From CAYNST01 sp964399955 (lineage in GTDB: Bacteria > Pseudomonadota > Gammaproteobacteria > Pseudomonadales > Cellvibrionaceae), in the NCBI GenBank assembly GCA_964399955.1, contig CAYNST010000024.1, forward strand, positions 1 to 38,414: DNA of 38,414 bases. The letters are read 5' to 3'. A program made the translations under genes and the position numbers. Shown here one piece after another: positions 17,210-24,740 of the stretch (its first letter is position 1; each line of letters opens with the position of its first letter). The notes below the pieces were generated by a model. The model was not told the origin of the DNA. It did no database searches and saw only the letters and a list, made by a program, of their open reading frames with translations.

Positions 17210-17530
17210 TCAGGGTGGCAGCTCTGCCTCCGGCACGGGCTGGGTTTCTACGCCCTGGGTGCGCTCGCCCGCCAGCAGCACCCATCCGCGGTATCGCCTG
17301 CCGCCCACCAGTGCAAATTCAAAGCGGTAGCGACGCTCCAACACCCAGGCAGAGCGACGCGACCAGCGGATCGCGCAAAGCACCACGCTGTCGTCCAGCA
17401 GTTGGAACTGCTGCCGCTTGCAATAGGACGTAGCGGCATTTCGGGCCAGTTGGTTGAGCCGGTTGTGGTGTAGAAACACCGCCGCCAGCAGCACCACGGC
17501 CAATAACGCAAAAACCGATTCGATACCCAC
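17210..17530 (-). CDS. DUF3301 domain protein
   Basis: A 106-residue protein with an N-terminal membrane anchor (about residues 5-20, VFALLAVVLLAAVFLH) and a cytoplasmic domain of DUF3301 type. Family features are the helix with NAATSYCKRQQFQLLDDSVVL followed by beta-rich VLERRYRFEFALVGGRRYRGWVLLAGERT. Function unknown. The start is GTG 17530. It lies just downstream of csrA on the same strand, about 110 bases away. Confidence 0.82.
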   Translation of the reverse strand: MGIESVFALLAVVLLAAVFLHHNRLNQLARNAATSYCKRQQFQLLDDSVVLCAIRWSRRSAWVLERRYRFEFALVGGRRYRGWVLLAGERTQGVETQPVPEAELPP

Positions 17531-17636
17531 AAACCTGCTCCGGTAGAAATATTGTGGGCTAATCTAACACAGCGCTGTGCGCTCCGCGCTTCCAGTCCCG
17601 ACCCCTGCTTTGCGGTGCGACATCAGTTTATCGCTG

Positions 17637-17822
17637 CTATTCAACCTGTTCGGCTCGGCCCTCACTCTGTATGCGCAGATAAACCTCTTCGCGGTGCACG
17701 CTGATATCCTTGGGTGCTGTCACGCCCACCCGGACCTGATTGCCCTTGACGCTGAGAATGGTCATTTCCACATTGTCACCAATCATCAGCTTTTCCCCGG
17801 TCTTTCGCGTCAAAATAAGCAT
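17637..17822 (-). CDS. csrA: Carbon storage regulator CsrA/RsmA
   Basis: Homodimeric RNA-binding protein that blocks or remodels translation at GGA-containing leader hairpins. It controls carbon flow, biofilm and virulence-type functions in gammaproteobacteria. The 61 residues match the family, with MLILTRKTGEKLMIGD at the N-terminus and the RNA-contacting R44 in SVHREEVYL. GGAGAGG precedes ATG 17822. The common neighbours lysC, alaS and tRNA-Ser are not present here. Confidence 0.97.
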   Translation of the reverse strand: MLILTRKTGEKLMIGDNVEMTILSVKGNQVRVGVTAPKDISVHREEVYLRIQSEGRAEQVE

Positions 17823-18238
17823 TTTCCTCTCCTTTCAGTCATTGGAGCAGCTCTAACAGCCAATCGTTGCCAATCCTGAGTAGGCTCTCCGTTCCGCGCT
17901 TGGCTCTACGCATCAACGTATTGGCTCATTCGCGTGGCTGACAGAGTGTTTAGCAAATTGGGAGCCACTTATATAATCTCTTTTAGATCAGTGGCTTGCG
18001 GTGTTGCCTGCCTGAAGTTGGCAGCACAAATTGTAAATAGGCCAAGGGTTATGCAATCTCTGCAGCAGTGTTGTCCCGGCAGAGCCTAGCGGGAAGCGGG
18101 GCGGCTTGAAGCTGGCTACTCGGAGGGGGACACGGCTGCTATAATGCCGCGCCTCGAACAGAGCCGCCGCTCACTACAGCCTCGGGCTTTGCGTGGCTCG
18201 GTACTCAAGTACAACGTACGACCAACCAGGGTAATCCA
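17823..18238. other. Divergent regulatory region between csrA and icd
   Basis: About 416 bases without a gene. It contains AT-rich promoter-like elements, including TATAAT at 17972-17977 and TATAAT at 18140-18145 (plus strand). A hairpin pairs GTGTTGCC (18001-18008) with GGCAGCAC (18020-18027). No tRNA or known leader RNA was recognised. Confidence 0.5.
18140..18145 (+). promoter_or_regulatory. Candidate -10 element upstream of icd
   Basis: A perfect TATAAT lies about 95 bases upstream of the icd start. No good -35 hexamer is visible at 16-18 bases, so the promoter may depend on an activator or this may not be the main start. Confidence 0.4.
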
Positions 18239-20467
18239 ATGTCTGAAGCAAAACCCGCAATCATCTATACGGAAACCGACGAAGCTCCCGCTTTGGCAAC
18301 CTACTCATTACTGCCCATCATCAAAGCATTTGCCAAAGCCTCCGATATCAATGTGGCCATCAAGGATATCTCCCTGGCCGGTCGCATTATCGCCAGCTTC
18401 CCGGAATGTCTGCAGGCCGCACAGCAGCAGACGGACGATTTGGCCTGGCTTGGCGAATTGGCCAAGAGCCCGTCGGCCAACATCATCAAGCTTCCCAATA
18501 TCAGCGCGTCGGTACCCCAGCTGCGGGCGGCCATCGTAGAGTTGCAGGGGCAGGGTTACGCGTTGCCGGATTATCCCGACGAGCCAAAAAGCGCAGCAGA
18601 AAAAGACATCAAGGGCCGCTACGACAGGATCAAGGGCAGCGCCGTGAATCCGGTATTGCGGGAGGGCAATTCGGATCGACGCGCACCGGCCTCTGTTAAG
18701 CAATACGCGCGCAAAAATCCGCATTCCATGGGCAAGTGGGACCCTCACTCCAAATCTCACGTTGCGTCAATGACGGAAGGAGACTTCTACGGCAGCGAAA
18801 AGTCCGTGACCTTGGCGTCGGCCTCAGAGGTCAAAATTCAGCACATCACCGCCGACGGCAGCACCAGTGAGCTGAGAGGGTTATTCCCGCTCAAGGAGGG
18901 CGAGGTAATCGACGCGGCCGTGCTGCGATGCGCGGCGCTGCAGGCCTACCTGGAGCGTGAGATCAACGACGCCAAGGCTCAGGGAGTTCTGCTGTCTGTG
19001 CATCTGAAAGCCACCATGATGAAGGTGTCTGACCCCATAATATTCGGCCACGCAGTGAAGGTGTTTTTTAAGGACGTATTCGAAAAGCACGCCGGGACGT
19101 TTGCTGAGCTGGGCGCCGATGCCAACAACGGTTTTGGCGCTGTATTGGCAAAGCTGCAGCAATTGACGGAGGGCAAGCGCGCAGAGATTGAAGCCGATAT
19201 CAGCCGTTGTTACAGCCAGCGGCCGGAACTGGCAATGGTCAACTCTGATAAAGGCATCACCAACCTGCACGTGCCGAGCGACGTCATCATTGACGCGTCC
19301 ATGCCGGCTGCCATTCGTTCATCCGGTCAGATGTGGGGGGCGGATGGCAAGCTCAAGGACACCAAGGCGCTGATCCCGGACCGCTCCTATGCCGGTGTCT
19401 ATCAGGCAACCATAGACGACTGCAAGGAACACGGCGCCTTTGACCCTTGCACCATGGGCAGCGTGCCCAATGTGGGTTTGATGGCGCAGAAGGCGGAAGA
19501 ATACGGCAGCCACGACAAAACCTTTGAAATTTCAGCCGCCGGCCGCGTGCAGGTGGTAGACAAGCAAGGCCGGGTGTTGCTGGAGCACGATGTGGCCAAA
19601 GGCGACATCTGGCGCATGTGCCAGACCAAAGACGCGCCCATCCAGGACTGGGTGAAACTGGCAGTGAACCGCGCCCGGTTGAGCAGCACACCGGCTGTCT
19701 TCTGGCTGGATGAAAACCGGGCTCACGACCGCGAATTGATTGCCAAAGTAGAACTCTACCTGCAACAGCACGACACCGAGAACCTGGATATTCGCATACT
19801 TTCTCCTGAGGAGGCCACGCGCTTTACGCTGTCGCGCATTCGACGGGGCGAAGACACCATATCCGTGACCGGCAATGTGCTGCGCGACTACCTCACCGAC
19901 CTGTTCCCCATTCTGGAACTGGGCACCAGCGCCAAGATGCTGTCCATCGTGCCGCTGATGAACGGCGGCGGTTTGTTTGAAACGGGCGCCGGCGGGTCTG
20001 CGCCCAAGCACGTTGAGCAGTTCATGGATGAAAATCATCTGCGCTGGGATTCGCTGGGGGAATTCCTGGCTTTGGCGGCATCGCTTGAGCACTTTAGCCA
20101 AGTCAACAATAACGCCAAGGCTCAAGTGTTGGCGAATGCGCTGGACAAGGCGACAGCGGAGTTCCTGGACCAGGACAAGTCGCCTTCACGCAAGGTGGGT
20201 CAGCTTGATAACCGCGGCAGCCACTTCTACCTGGCCATGTACTGGGCGCAGGCTCTGGCAGAGCAGAGCCAGGATGCAGAGCTGCAAGCACGGTTTCAGC
20301 CGGTTGCACGCGCTTTGGCGGACAGTGAAGGCACAATTGTCGGCGAATTGAGCCGGGTACAGGGGCAGGCTGTAGATCTGGGCGGTTATTATCGTCCCGA
20401 TCGGCAAAAGGTGGCGGCTGCCATGCGACCAAGCGAAACCTTGAACCGGATTTTGGCTCAGATGTAA
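18239..20467 (+). CDS. icd: Monomeric NADP-dependent isocitrate dehydrogenase
   Basis: Oxidatively decarboxylates isocitrate to 2-oxoglutarate with NADP+. This is the monomeric IDH class of about 740 residues, unrelated in length to the 416-residue dimeric E. coli enzyme. The 742-residue product begins MSEAKPAIIYTETDEAPALATYSLLP and has typical family segments: HSMGKWDPHSKSHVA, SDKGITNLHVPSDVIIDASMPA, PDRSYAGVYQ, and GGGLFETGAGGSAPKHVEQF in the NADP/substrate region. It is followed by stem-loops but no downstream gene on the same strand for about 350 bases. Confidence 0.97.
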   Translation: MSEAKPAIIYTETDEAPALATYSLLPIIKAFAKASDINVAIKDISLAGRIIASFPECLQAAQQQTDDLAWLGELAKSPSANIIKLPNISASVPQLRAAIVELQGQGYALPDYPDEPKSAAEKDIKGRYDRIKGSAVNPVLREGNSDRRAPASVKQYARKNPHSMGKWDPHSKSHVASMTEGDFYGSEKSVTLASASEVKIQHITADGSTSELRGLFPLKEGEVIDAAVLRCAALQAYLEREINDAKAQGVLLSVHLKATMMKVSDPIIFGHAVKVFFKDVFEKHAGTFAELGADANNGFGAVLAKLQQLTEGKRAEIEADISRCYSQRPELAMVNSDKGITNLHVPSDVIIDASMPAAIRSSGQMWGADGKLKDTKALIPDRSYAGVYQATIDDCKEHGAFDPCTMGSVPNVGLMAQKAEEYGSHDKTFEISAAGRVQVVDKQGRVLLEHDVAKGDIWRMCQTKDAPIQDWVKLAVNRARLSSTPAVFWLDENRAHDRELIAKVELYLQQHDTENLDIRILSPEEATRFTLSRIRRGEDTISVTGNVLRDYLTDLFPILELGTSAKMLSIVPLMNGGGLFETGAGGSAPKHVEQFMDENHLRWDSLGEFLALAASLEHFSQVNNNAKAQVLANALDKATAEFLDQDKSPSRKVGQLDNRGSHFYLAMYWAQALAEQSQDAELQARFQPVARALADSEGTIVGELSRVQGQAVDLGGYYRPDRQKVAAAMRPSETLNRILAQM

Positions 20468-20476
20468 GCAAGTCTT

Positions 20477-20503
20477 GAGGGGCCGTCTGCCGTCTGGCCC
20501 CTC
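20477..20503 (+). terminator. Stem-loop after icd
   Basis: GAGGGGCC (20477-20484) pairs perfectly with GGCCCCTC (20496-20503) ten bases after the icd stop. No T-run follows, so its terminator activity is uncertain. Confidence 0.45.
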
Positions 20504-20530
20504 CGTGTCCCGTCTAACTCCCCAAGAGTC

Positions 20531-20552
20531 CAGCCACCTGCGCGGGTGGCTG
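20531..20552 (+). terminator. Second stem-loop after icd
   Basis: CAGCCACC (20531-20538) pairs perfectly with GGTGGCTG (20545-20552) around a 6-base loop. It is followed by TATTAA and not by a proper T-tract. It could work with the preceding stem-loop as a tandem terminator. Confidence 0.4.
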
Positions 20553-20721
20553 TATTAAGCAGCGCAGCGCGCCGGCCAACGGCTGTCAGTTGCCGTTCAT
20601 CTTTTACTGTCATAATCCCAGTGGGTGTGGCGGCGGCTTGAGGGTGCTGCCCAGCGGAACATCTTCTGCTAAGAATCTGCTACAGGCATTTCCGGTGTGA
20701 TTTTTGCTGTCTTATCATGTC

Positions 20722-20751
20722 GCGCAGCAGCACGCCTGCGTGCTGCTGCGC
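20722..20751 (+). repeat. Perfect 13-bp inverted repeat with 4-base loop
   Basis: Arms 20722-20734 and 20739-20751 (GCGCAGCAGCACG and its exact complement) enclose CCTG. In RNA this would be a very stable hairpin. It ends 66 bases upstream of the phosphorylase-kinase-like gene and has no T-run after it, so it is more likely a leader structure or operator than a terminator. Confidence 0.6.
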
Positions 20752-20817
20752 CCCTGGACTGCACCTCCATTCGTTTACTCGCCACCCGATTGACGGCGAA
20801 CAATAAACTGAGACCGT

Positions 20818-23800
20818 ATGAAGCAAAAAAGCCTGCTAAACCGCCTGTTCAAAGACATCGAAGACGTTGTTTTGCGACGACAGCACCCCGTTACCGGCCT
20901 GTTGCCCGCCAGCACCAGCATCAATACCCACGGCGATTACACCGACGCCTGGGTGAGGGACAACGTGTACTCCGTGTTGTGTGTATGGGGGCTGGCCCAG
21001 GCAGAGCGGCGGTTCGGCAAGGCAGAGCGCTGCGACCAACTGGAGCAGGCAACCATCAAGCTGATGCGCGGCCTGTTGATGTCCATGATGCGCCAGGCTG
21101 CCAAAGTCGAGACCTTCAAGCACACCTTAAAGCACAGTGACGCGCTGCACGCCAAATACGATACCGCCTCGGGCCTGGAGGTGGTGGCGGACGACGCGTG
21201 GGGGCACCTGCAGGTGGATGCCACCTCGCTGTACCTACTGATACTGGCGCAGATGAGCGCGTCAGGTCTGCGCATTGTGCGCACCTTTGACGAAGTGGAT
21301 TTTGTCCAAAACCTGGTGTATTACATTGCCAGCGCCTACAGAACGCCGGATTTCGGCATCTGGGAGCGAGGCAACAAAATCAACAACGGTAAAACCGAAA
21401 TCAACGCCAGCTCGGTGGGTATGGCCAAAGCCGCTCTGCAGGCACTGGACCGCTTCAACCTGTTCGGTAAAGATGCGTCACCGCGTGCAGTGATTCATTC
21501 GGTGGCGGACGCCATCTCCATGGCCCGCAATACCTTGGCGGCGCTCTTGCCGCGCGAGTCCCACTCAAAGGAAACCGACAGCGCATTGCTGAGCATCATC
21601 GGTTTCCCGGCCTTCGCCGTGGGCGACAAGACCCGGATCACCCAAACCCGTGACGATATCCTAGCCAAGCTGGGCGGCAATTACGGTTGCAAACGGTTCC
21701 TGTGGGACGGCCATCAGACGGCGTTGGAGGAGAGTTCGCGGCTGTATTACGAGCACTCGGAGCTTGCCAATTTTGAGAATGTCGAATCCGAGTGGCCGCT
21801 GTTTTTCTGCTATCTCTATATACATGCGCTCTTCGATGGCAATGAGTCTACCGCTCAGCATTATCGGCAGAAGCTGGACTCACTGATGGTGGAGGCGGAC
21901 GGAATTCGACTGCTGCCGGAGCTTTATTATGTGCCGGCCGAAGCCATAGACGCCGAGAAGCGCGTGCCGCATTCGCAGACGCGCCTGCCCAATGACAATA
22001 TCCCGCTGGTTTGGGCGCAAAGCCTCTATTGGGTTGGCTACATGCTGGACGAAGGGCTGCTTACCAGGGACGACCTGGACCCGCTGAAGATGCGTCACCG
22101 CTCCAGTCGAGCGAGCAAGTCGCACATAGCCCTGGTGGTCCTGGCGGAAAATGACACCGTCAAAGCTTATTTGGCCAAGCACGGCATCATTGCCGAGACG
22201 ACGCAGGAAATCGAGCCCATCAAGGTTATTTCTGCGCCGGACCTGGTGGAGGTGTATACCCACGTGGGTGCCAATAAGCCCCTGCGACTCACCGGGCGGC
22301 CGCGCCGCAGGTTGCAGAGCCTGGCCACCTCGGAAACCTACGAAATCAACGGTAGGCAGTACCTGTGCCTATCGTGGCGGCAGGGCGAACTGGACGACTA
22401 CCGCAATTACGATGCCGAATTTCTGGCCCGCAGCATCCAGCGGGAAATCGCCCATATCCGCACCCACTGGCTCAATCCCGAGGTGGCGGTTTTCACCTGG
22501 CGCGTGGACGAGCATTTCTGCCATACCTCAAACGCCGAGGTGTTGTTTGAAACGCTGCGCGAGTTGCAGTTGCGTACTCGCTATGAGCATGTGGGTTATG
22601 CTTCAGCCAATTTTGCCCTGCGGGCCTCGCGTTTGAACCGCCTGCTGTTGCCGGACCTGGGTTCACTGCCATCTTCGCATTCGCTCAAGCTGGGTGGCGA
22701 CTCTGCCCAGTTTCAAAACCCGGACCTGCTGCCCAAGCAGGTTCGCAGCCTGCTCGAGTGTCTGGAAGTAGAGACCGACCTCACCTGCTACAGAACGCTG
22801 GAGGTATTCCTCACCCAGCAGGCCTCCGGCACCAGCATTTCCGATGGCCAGCTGAGCTGCTCACTACAGGATTTGTTGCAATATATCTATGCTCAGGCGC
22901 AGCGGCGCAGCTTCTGGCTGGTGTCGCGCTACTGTTATGCCGTGCTCGGGCAGTTTCATATTGATTTGGCGGACGGCCTGACCATGCTTGCGGCCAGGCA
23001 TCTGTCGGTGGTAATTGGCAAAGGCAAGGTGAATACGGTAGTGATCGACGCGCCGGAATCCAACGCGCAGCTTATCGACGGTATCAACAGGATGTATTTC
23101 AATCCTCTGGAGCGGACTTTGGTGCAAGAGGTGCTGGCAATGATCGGCAATATCATGCGTACCGAACCGCGCCTTTTTGACGGGTTGCGCTCTATTCAGG
23201 TGCAAAATCTGATGATGCTCTGCGCCGAGGCGTCGGATGCCACCACGGAGCAGGACATTCTGCTTCGACTCGGCGCCTTGTCGCCGGCACAGCTAAAGCA
23301 GAAGGTACGAGACATTTTTGATGCTCAAAATCGTACGTTTCGCCGTGGCCTGAAATCGGACAACTTTTTGGCCGTGCCGGAAACGTCCAATACGCAGTTG
23401 GCCATAGATACCGACTGGTTTGAGTGGCGGGTAGCGCGCGGCTCCATTACTCGCCTGAACGACGGCTTTCTGAAAGCCATCTGGCAAAGCCTGAGCCATG
23501 CCCACACTCTGGTATTCGGTGACCGTGGCAGTCAGGAATTTGTGCTGGACTGCGATAGGGTGCGCAGTTCGATGACTGCGGGCGAAGCGGGCTTTGCCAA
23601 TCTGGTGGATCAATTGACCCAGCAGCTGCATCCCACCTATTACAAAAGTGCGGTACTGGAGGCGCTCTATTCCTTCACTCAACTGTGCAAAAAGCGCCCC
23701 GAAGTGCGTTTTGACAGCCCGCTGCTGTTTGCTCAGTTGCTGGAGCAAGCGGCTAAGAGCTACATCTGGGACGAAGGAGAGGCCAGGCTGGGCAAGCGAG

Positions 23801-23886
23801 ATCTGGATGTTTTGCTGGAGCAACCGCCGGAAGTACTGCAGCGGTACGTAGAGCAGGCGCTTGAAAACCTGGCTACGCGGCTTTGA
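20818..23886 (+). CDS. Phosphorylase kinase alpha/beta-like protein (GH15-related)
   Basis: A 1022-residue protein strikingly similar along its length to the regulatory alpha/beta subunits of eukaryotic phosphorylase b kinase. Matching segments include HPVTGLLPAS, DAWVRDNVYSVL, LEQATIKLMRGLL, DDAWGHLQVDATSLYLL, FGIWERGNKINNGKTEINASS (W182, E183), YYEHSELANFENVESEWPLF (E325), and a C-terminal GFLKAIWQSLSHAHTLVFG region. The first 430 or so residues are a GH15-like (alpha/alpha)6 domain. The segment that in GH15 hydrolases carries the second catalytic Glu reads WAQSLY (399-404) here, with Leu403 at the expected Glu position, so hydrolysis is doubtful. No kinase gamma subunit or glycogen phosphorylase is nearby. 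It converges on the glucosylglycerate-type operon. The likely role is carbohydrate binding or control of a sugar enzyme (inference). Confidence 0.85.
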   Translation: MKQKSLLNRLFKDIEDVVLRRQHPVTGLLPASTSINTHGDYTDAWVRDNVYSVLCVWGLAQAERRFGKAERCDQLEQATIKLMRGLLMSMMRQAAKVETFKHTLKHSDALHAKYDTASGLEVVADDAWGHLQVDATSLYLLILAQMSASGLRIVRTFDEVDFVQNLVYYIASAYRTPDFGIWERGNKINNGKTEINASSVGMAKAALQALDRFNLFGKDASPRAVIHSVADAISMARNTLAALLPRESHSKETDSALLSIIGFPAFAVGDKTRITQTRDDILAKLGGNYGCKRFLWDGHQTALEESSRLYYEHSELANFENVESEWPLFFCYLYIHALFDGNESTAQHYRQKLDSLMVEADGIRLLPELYYVPAEAIDAEKRVPHSQTRLPNDNIPLVWAQSLYWVGYMLDEGLLTRDDLDPLKMRHRSSRASKSHIALVVLAENDTVKAYLAKHGIIAETTQEIEPIKVISAPDLVEVYTHVGANKPLRLTGRPRRRLQSLATSETYEINGRQYLCLSWRQGELDDYRNYDAEFLARSIQREIAHIRTHWLNPEVAVFTWRVDEHFCHTSNAEVLFETLRELQLRTRYEHVGYASANFALRASRLNRLLLPDLGSLPSSHSLKLGGDSAQFQNPDLLPKQVRSLLECLEVETDLTCYRTLEVFLTQQASGTSISDGQLSCSLQDLLQYIYAQAQRRSFWLVSRYCYAVLGQFHIDLADGLTMLAARHLSVVIGKGKVNTVVIDAPESNAQLIDGINRMYFNPLERTLVQEVLAMIGNIMRTEPRLFDGLRSIQVQNLMMLCAEASDATTEQDILLRLGALSPAQLKQKVRDIFDAQNRTFRRGLKSDNFLAVPETSNTQLAIDTDWFEWRVARGSITRLNDGFLKAIWQSLSHAHTLVFGDRGSQEFVLDCDRVRSSMTAGEAGFANLVDQLTQQLHPTYYKSAVLEALYSFTQLCKKRPEVRFDSPLLFAQLLEQAAKSYIWDEGEARLGKRDLDVLLEQPPEVLQRYVEQALENLATRL

Positions 23887-24035
23887 GGCAGGGTTTTGCC
23901 CCCAGCGATGGCTAAAAATGCAGTCACCCGCCAGCTCACGCCCGAATTTGCCCTGGGTTGGTAGAAGAAAACGGTCCCAGGCTGTAAGGAACGGGAGGCG
24001 GCCCGAAGGGGCGTCGCCGGGGATAAGCGAAGCGC

Positions 24036-24695
24036 TTACCCCAAAGTTTGACTGAGCCAGGCGCTAACTGACTGAACCTGTTGCGCACACAGCGAGTGCG
24101 CCATGGGAAACGTCTGGTACTCCACCGGGTAACCCTTCTGACTGAGCAGGCTGTGCACCTTGCGGCCGAGGGCTTCCGGGACTACGCCGTCCTGCGTGCC
24201 ATGCTGCACCAGGATCGGCAAGTTGCTGTTGGCGGGGTGGCACTGGATGGACTCGGCCGTGGCAAAATAACTGGAGAGCACCATCAGCCCCGCCAAACGC
24301 TGTGTGTGGCTCAGTGCAGCTTCCAGGGCTACCGCCCCACCCTGGGAAAAGCCCGCCACGATGATCTTGTCGGCGGCTATGCCCTGCTGCACCTGCTGGC
24401 TGATCAACCCTTGCACGTAGCGAGCCGATTCGCGCAGCTGCTTTTCATCAATTCGGCGATCAATCTGCAATTCCAGTATGTCATACCAGGCCGGCATCCT
24501 GACCCCTCCGTTGATGGTAACGGCCAGGCTGGCGGCATGCGGAAAGACAAACCGGGTGCGGGACTTTTGCGCAAAGTTCAGCTCCCGAACCACCGGCACA
24601 AAGTCGTAACCATCGGCGCCAAGGCCGTGCAGCCAAATGACGGCATGGGCGGCTTTTTCGGCCGATTCAGTGACCACAGGCGGTGCATAATCCAT
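24036..24695 (-). CDS. Alpha/beta hydrolase, carboxylesterase/phospholipase family
   Basis: A 219-residue member of the small carboxylesterase/acyl-protein-thioesterase family (PF02230 type). The visible triad is Ser117 in GFSQGG, Asp169 in HGTQDGVVP and His200 in PMAHSLC. The oxyanion region IWLHGLGADGYDF is near the N-terminus. I prefer ATG 24695 because GAGG lies five bases upstream; the frame stays open to a GTG at 24728. It is the last gene of the leftward operon, 45 bases after the phosphorylase gene. A hairpin with a bulge (24019-24042) spans its stop codon. The substrate cannot be told from sequence. Confidence 0.9.
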   Translation of the reverse strand: MDYAPPVVTESAEKAAHAVIWLHGLGADGYDFVPVVRELNFAQKSRTRFVFPHAASLAVTINGGVRMPAWYDILELQIDRRIDEKQLRESARYVQGLISQQVQQGIAADKIIVAGFSQGGAVALEAALSHTQRLAGLMVLSSYFATAESIQCHPANSNLPILVQHGTQDGVVPEALGRKVHSLLSQKGYPVEYQTFPMAHSLCAQQVQSVSAWLSQTLG

Positions 24696-24740
24696 AAAAA
24701 CCTCAAATGCAGAAGAATCAGCGGCCACTGGCGGCCGGCT

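Larger units (their letters stand above)
20468..20817. other. Hairpin-rich intergenic region between icd and the phosphorylase-kinase-like gene
   Basis: About 350 bases without a gene. It contains three inverted repeats, listed separately (20477-20503, 20531-20552, 20722-20751). The first two lie close behind icd and may end its transcript. The third lies in the probable leader of the next gene. Confidence 0.55.

Noticed and set aside
16730..17473. A 247-codon plus-strand open frame
   Set aside because: It overlaps the better supported minus-strand charged protein and DUF3301 genes, and reads as low-complexity antisense translation.
17823..18238. tRNA-Ser genes often found beside csrA
   Set aside because: No cloverleaf, T-loop motif or CCA-type end could be found on either strand.
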